DNA of 17,253 nucleotides from the NCBI GenBank assembly GCA_028822745.1, contig JAPKCZ010000013.1:1-17253 (forward strand). Direction: 5' to 3'. The translations under genes were made by a program, and so were the position numbers. Under the pieces are notes generated by a model, which was given only the letters and a program-made list of their open reading frames with translations, searched no databases and had not been told where the DNA came from. This DNA is from Kiritimatiellia bacterium (GTDB lineage: Bacteria; Verrucomicrobiota; Kiritimatiellia; UBA8416; JAIOPI01). Positions 16,194-17,253 of this stretch are shown one piece after another; positions within the stretch are counted from its first letter, which is position 1, and each line of letters begins with the position of its first letter.

Positions 16194-16330
16194 TACCTTC
16201 TATTTTAATGGGAATGTAGCGTGCGAGCAAGGTGCGAAAATGCAGGCGGGTTTGGCGTAGGCGATAACCTCCCATTTATGATATAATTCAAGCATATTGA
16301 CAAAATTCAACGACGCCCTCCTGTGAGCCC
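16194..16330. other. Divergent intergenic region
   Basis: This 137-base gap separates the signalling gene (minus) from the secreted protein gene (plus) and must hold both start regions. The plus-strand extended -10 is listed separately. No confident minus-strand promoter was identified; the signalling gene's ribosome site (AGAAGG) lies immediately before its start. Confidence 0.6.
16279..16287 (+). promoter_or_regulatory. Extended -10 promoter element
   Basis: TGATATAAT matches the sigma-70 extended -10 consensus (TGnTATAAT) exactly. No good -35 lies at the standard distance; TTGGCG at 16252-16257 is 24 bases upstream, too far. An extended -10 can work without a strong -35. It would start transcription near 16294, giving a leader of about 37 bases for the gene at 16331. 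Confidence 0.5.
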
Positions 16331-17253
16331 ATGACTTCCTTTCTTAAAATCCATTCCACATTTTCGCACGCAAGCGCCCTCCTACTTGGTGCAGCCCTGC
16401 TTCTTGGCGCGTCCGCAGCGCACGCCGCCCAAACGACGCACGGCCATACGGACCACCGTCAGACGCCACGCCTGATTATCAAACAGCAGACGGCGACCTT
16501 GAAGACGGGTGCGGCCGTGCGAGCGCACCTGGCATCACGACACGCTGAGTTCGGGTTGCCCGCCGATCTGGCCAATCTCAAATTGACGCGGACACAAACG
16601 AGCCTGTTGGGCACCCACTACCATTTCGCGCAATACCTGAATGACATTCCCGTTGAACATGCCGAGATTATTGTGTCTGTCTCCGCGCGTGACGGAAACG
16701 TCATGCGGATCTTCAACAACACCTTTCCCGTGACCGCCGACGCGCCTGCTCTGGCGAAATCAAAAACACAGTACGACGCGATTGACGCCGCGTGGGATCA
16801 TTTGCGTGTTCACAAGCGCTTGCTTTCCGAACCCCGCGTGGAACGCATGTATGTGCCCGAGGGCAAGACCTTCGTCCTCGTCGACAAAGTGCATCTCGCT
16901 ACCGAAGGACCGCTCGGTCGATGGGTTCTGAAGCTAGACGCGGCGACGGGGCGCGTTCTAGAGGTTAGCGAAAGCGCAATTCCGCGAGTCGGAAAGCGCG
17001 CCTACGGCCCCATGCCCGATTTTACGAATTACCGAGGCCCCTTGCTCGACCGCCAACAGGCCGTATCAGCCATTCACAACAAAACCACTCTGGCCTCGGC
17101 GCCGCCATCGACACTTGCGGTGGTCACGGGAAGCGGACAGGTGTTTGACCCGAACCCCGTCATCACGCTAATGCGCGACGATCTGGAGGACTTCTCCGAT
17201 GCAACAAACTTCACAGCGGCTTATCAAACTCGCCCGCTCTCCAACATCACCGA
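16331..17253 (+). CDS. Secreted protein with fungalysin/thermolysin-type propeptide, N-terminal part (runs off window)
   Basis: The frame is open from ATG 16331 to the window end (about 307 codons, no stop). A signal peptide is clear: a hydrophobic core around residues 15-30 (ALLLGAALLLGASAAHA) with a likely cleavage after AHA near residue 32. Residues ~77-118 match an FTP propeptide domain: LANLKLTRTQTSLLGTHYHF then QYLNDIPVEHAEIIVSV. A PepSY-like stretch follows (GRWVLKLDAATGRVLEVSE). The segment VFDPNPVITL near residue 280 occurs in bacterial M36/M4-type exported metallopeptidases ahead of the catalytic domain. No HEXXH zinc motif is visible in the part shown, so peptidase activity is inferred. 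No convincing Shine-Dalgarno site precedes the ATG. Confidence 0.75.
   Translation, partial: MTSFLKIHSTFSHASALLLGAALLLGASAAHAAQTTHGHTDHRQTPRLIIKQQTATLKTGAAVRAHLASRHAEFGLPADLANLKLTRTQTSLLGTHYHFAQYLNDIPVEHAEIIVSVSARDGNVMRIFNNTFPVTADAPALAKSKTQYDAIDAAWDHLRVHKRLLSEPRVERMYVPEGKTFVLVDKVHLATEGPLGRWVLKLDAATGRVLEVSESAIPRVGKRAYGPMPDFTNYRGPLLDRQQAVSAIHNKTTLASAPPSTLAVVTGSGQVFDPNPVITLMRDDLEDFSDATNFTAAYQTRPLSNIT

Noticed and set aside
16297..16302. Perfect TTGACA (-35-like) upstream of the secreted protein gene
   Set aside because: There is no -10 sequence at the right distance downstream; it lies just past the start point predicted from the extended -10.

Overview
The first half of the window (1-8927) is a tightly packed plus-strand operon for the N-methylglutamate (NMG) route of methylamine use. 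Its order is gmaS (5' end outside the window) - mgsA - mgsB - mgsC - mgdB - mgdC - mgdD - mgdA. GmaS joins methylamine to glutamate as gamma-glutamylmethylamide. MgsABC, built from pieces equivalent to split glutamate synthase, converts this to N-methylglutamate. MgdABCD, a relative of heterotetrameric sarcosine oxidase, oxidises N-methylglutamate and passes the C1 unit to a folate-type carrier. The pathway is known; the less common points are mgdA placed last and the cysteine patterns in MgsC and MgdC.

The segment 8928-10291 is an accessory-DNA scar. It holds a 32-codon minus-strand remnant that joins the start and the end of an integrase-type transposase, a fragment resembling a PIN-like (DUF3368) toxin, an intact AbrB-like antitoxin with a 14-bp palindrome upstream, and the first ~52 codons of its partner toxin, cut off exactly where dinB begins.

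From 10239 on the genes look chromosomal. dinB (DNA polymerase IV) is followed at once by a 3-hydroxyisobutyrate dehydrogenase-family reductase. Two minus-strand genes converge on this pair: a large pseudo-receiver/PAS/HATPase signalling protein and, downstream of it, a secreted protein of unknown function. Divergent from the signalling gene is a secreted protein with a fungalysin/thermolysin-type propeptide that runs off the window end.

Organism: a Gram-negative-like bacterium of moderately high GC. The secreted minus-strand protein and the transposase remnant resemble families I associate with the PVC group (Kiritimatiellota, Lentisphaerota, Planctomycetota), whereas the methylamine operon is best known from Proteobacteria. 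That suggests, but does not prove, an operon acquired by transfer into a PVC-like host. I see no rRNA, tRNA, CRISPR array or recognisable defence island. No wholly new system is evident; the most unusual parts are the toxin-dinB junction, the collapsed transposase and the degenerate signalling protein.
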